Positions 62,130-64,000 of a stretch of DNA of 64,000 nt are shown piece after piece. Numbering within the stretch: the stretch's first letter is position 1; each line of letters begins with the position of its first letter. The notes beneath the pieces were generated by a model. It was given only the letters and a program-made list of their open reading frames with translations, was not told where the DNA came from and ran no database searches. The translations under genes were made by a program, and so were the position numbers. Origin of the DNA: Frankia alni ACN14a (GTDB taxonomy: Bacteria > Actinomycetota > Actinomycetes > Frankiales > Frankiaceae); assembly GCF_000058485.1 (NCBI RefSeq), contig NC_008278.1, positions 62,001 through 126,000 on the forward strand, read 5' to 3'.

Positions 62130-64000
62130 TCACGTCTCGTCGAGATCGTCCTCCGCCGCGCGGAAGGCCGCGCCCGCCGGGTCGCGCAGCTCCGCGGCGA
62201 GCGCGTGCCGCCGGTCCCACTGGCCGCCCCGCCAGGCCAACGCCCGGGCCAGCGCGTCCGGGCCGGCATCGGCATCGACGTGCACCTCGCCGCCGATCCC
62301 GCCGAGCACGCGCCACGGCACCCTCGTCGACCGGCCGGTCAGGTCCTCGACCAGCAGCGGGCGGTGCACGCGGTACGGGGTGCCGTCCGGCGCCCGCCGC
62401 GGCTCGCCGTCCGGTCCGTCCGGGCCCCACCCGGCCCCGTCGGCTCCAGCCCCGTCGGCTCCAGCTTCGTCGGCTCCAGCTTCGTCGGCGTCGGCCTCGT
62501 CGGCCGCGATCTCGCAGGGCGCGATCTCCGTGGCCAGCGGCACCCCGAGGACGTGGGCGACCTCGGCCGCACGGTCCAGCGGCAGCCGCAGCGCGCCCCG
62601 ACCGGTACCCAGCAGGCCCAGCAGGTCGGGCGCGTCCACGACGACGGCCTGCCCACTCGGCACGACCCCCTCGGGGGTTCGCACGGTCAGCGGCGGGTCG
62701 AACCGCTCGCCGCCCGCGGACCGGTCCGGTGTCGCGAGCACCTGGGCCACGGCGTCGACCGCGGCGATGTAGAGCGTCCGCGCCGCCGGCCAGGGAACGT
62801 CCCGGTCGGCGTCGCCCAGCCGGTCGAGCAGGTCCATGACCGCGCCGAGGTCGCCGAGGACGTCGTCGAGGGTGAGCCGGGCGCCGAGGTGGCGCAGGAA
62901 CTCGTCGTCGACGCCGGCCAGCGGGGCGGCGGGCGCGAACAGGCCGGCGAGCAGCGGATCTGCGGCGGGCAGCAGCAGCTCGCGCGGCGGCAGCACCCGG
63001 CCGGTGCCCGCCACGGGCAGCACCGCGTGGCGCGCCAGCCACCACCGGGTGTACGACGGTTCGGGGGCGAACACGGCCTCGCGCAGCGGCGGACGGGCCA
63101 GCTCGACGAGCGCCTCGGGCCAGGCCGCCGGGTCGACGAGTTCGAGGTCGCGCACCGCGACGAAAACGCCGATCATGGCTGGTGCGGGTGGCCCTCCCGC
63201 CGGTGGTCGGCGCAGGTTCGCCGATCCCCCCGGCGCGCCGCCGTGATCGTCCGCCGCGACGTCGTCGACCCAGACGTCGCTGTCGTCGAGATCGAGCAGG
63301 ATCTGCTCGTCGGCGTCGAGCGGCAGGTCATAGGTGCGCAGCACGCCGAACGAGTGCAGCACGCCGACCCGCTCCAGCACCTGCGCGGGCCACGCGCGGG
63401 CGACCTCGGGCGACAGCGTCGAGAACGGAGCGTCCTGCGCCAGCACCCGGTCCAGCGGACCCCCCTCGACGAGCAGCTCCCCGGCGGGGGTGAACTCGCC
63501 GTCGGCGGCCGGCAGCAGCAGGTCCTCCAGCCAGCCGAGCTCCGCCGGATGCTCCTCACCCGCGTCGCGGACCAGGGCGAGCACGGCGGCGGCCAGCGCC
63601 AACAGGTCGTCGGGGTGGTCGTCCGGATCGGCGTCGAGTACCGCTTCGCGCACGGCCGGATCGCGCAGCACCCCGGCCGGCGTGCCCTCCAGGGCGCCCA
63701 GGGTGCGCAGCGCGTCGCGGGCGCTGCCGGCACAGGCGTCGGGATGGACCACCCGCAGCGGCAGCCCCGAGCGCACCAGGGCGACGATGTCCAGATCGGC
63801 GGTGGGCAGCAGGGTGCCGCGCGGGCCGGTGACCATGCGGGTCCGCAGGCCGTCGCCGGTCGGCCCCGCCGACGCGGGGGCGGCGAGCGCGTCGGCCGCG
63901 TCGGGCCCGTCCGTGCCGATCTCGGCAAGCGGCACCGGCAGTGCCCCCAGGGCGTCCCGGTCCGGTGCCGCGACCAGCAGCGGGTAGAGCCGTCCCCACC
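62130..64000 (-). CDS. Large sacsin/Hsp90-ATPase-like protein, C-terminal part (truncated by window)
   Basis: The frame is open through the right edge: codons beyond the GTG at 63935 continue as WGRLYPLLVAAPDRDALG, so the true start is outside. The visible 620 residues have TRMVTGPRGTLLPTADL and long Leu/Asp/Ala-rich segments, matching the C-terminal part of the roughly 1000-residue actinobacterial proteins with an N-terminal sacsin/HATPase-like domain found beside DUF2530 genes. The ATPase part is not in the window, so this name is inferred from context. A short tandem EAGAD repeat lies near 62450-62490. Confidence 0.65.
   Translation of the reverse strand, partial: WGRLYPLLVAAPDRDALGALPVPLAEIGTDGPDAADALAAPASAGPTGDGLRTRMVTGPRGTLLPTADLDIVALVRSGLPLRVVHPDACAGSARDALRTLGALEGTPAGVLRDPAVREAVLDADPDDHPDDLLALAAAVLALVRDAGEEHPAELGWLEDLLLPAADGEFTPAGELLVEGGPLDRVLAQDAPFSTLSPEVARAWPAQVLERVGVLHSFGVLRTYDLPLDADEQILLDLDDSDVWVDDVAADDHGGAPGGSANLRRPPAGGPPAPAMIGVFVAVRDLELVDPAAWPEALVELARPPLREAVFAPEPSYTRWWLARHAVLPVAGTGRVLPPRELLLPAADPLLAGLFAPAAPLAGVDDEFLRHLGARLTLDDVLGDLGAVMDLLDRLGDADRDVPWPAARTLYIAAVDAVAQVLATPDRSAGGERFDPPLTVRTPEGVVPSGQAVVVDAPDLLGLLGTGRGALRLPLDRAAEVAHVLGVPLATEIAPCEIAADEADADEAGADEAGADGAGADGAGWGPDGPDGEPRRAPDGTPYRVHRPLLVEDLTGRSTRVPWRVLGGIGGEVHVDADAGPDALARALAWRGGQWDRRHALAAELRDPAGAAFRAAEDDLDET

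Overview
The window is a very GC-rich, gene-dense actinobacterial chromosome segment with frequent GTG starts, ATGA/GTGA stop-start overlaps and several apparent leaderless promoters. Gene content fits a Frankia-like soil actinomycete: an acyl-CoA dehydrogenase beginning MGHYRSNL, a three-gene branched-chain 2-oxoacid dehydrogenase, a CopC-CopD fusion, a DUF2530 protein beside a large ATPase-like protein, and two citrate synthases. The genus is inferred from protein style, not from a marker gene. No rRNA, tRNA, CRISPR array, prophage or insertion sequence was found.

Layout. 0-9.4 kb: DHA2 drug exporter, Ala/Gly/Ser-rich lipoprotein, giant patatin-like protein, acyl-CoA dehydrogenase behind a paired-palindrome promoter, two small proteins. 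9.5-13.6 kb: bkd operon (E1-alpha, E1-beta, E2), divergent from an F420-type oxidoreductase. 14.9-16.1 kb: CapA-like lipoprotein. 16.2-23.6 kb: zinc block with a Zur-type repressor, the znuC-znuB-znuB transporter running into an alanine aminotransferase gene, and in between a GT-C membrane glycosyltransferase preceded by three DnaA boxes. 23.6-25.6 kb: OmpA-like protein, lipoprotein and a HugZ/DUF2470 protein behind an iron box. 25.8-28.9 kb: a ParB-like small protein, a DUF222-HNH (13E12-type) gene with a perfect LexA box over its start codon, and an orphan response regulator. 29.0-32.2 kb: copper genes (membrane protein, YcnI, CopC-CopD). 32.2-41.7 kb: envelope and stress proteins (sigma-like membrane protein, HtrA protease, MscL, Gly/Tyr-rich membrane protein, esterase lipoprotein, mechanosensitive-type membrane protein). 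41.8-44.2 kb: photolyase and UdgX. 44.2-47.8 kb: L,D-transpeptidase operon, pdxH and a stand-alone TIR protein. 48.3-52 kb: citA-serC convergent with gltA across a perfect hairpin. 52.2-58.9 kb: NarL-type two-component pair, MarR regulator, Gfo/Idh-like oxidoreductase, HTH plus Clp-N pair under twin palindromes, ThpR, winged-helix protein. 59-64 kb: divergent sulfotransferase, AA10 monooxygenase without a signal peptide, DUF2530 protein, and an ATPase-like protein running off the right edge.

Functional links. Metal and damage regulons can be read from promoters: Zur boxes at znuC and at a conserved protein next to zur, an IdeR/DmdR iron box at the haem-degradation gene, and LexA boxes at two promoters of identical geometry around the HNH gene. 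Central metabolism is represented by bkd, acyl-CoA dehydrogenase, two citrate synthases, serC, alaA and pdxH. Fifteen- to eighteen-bp minisatellites recur across the window, inside genes, across a stop codon and between genes.
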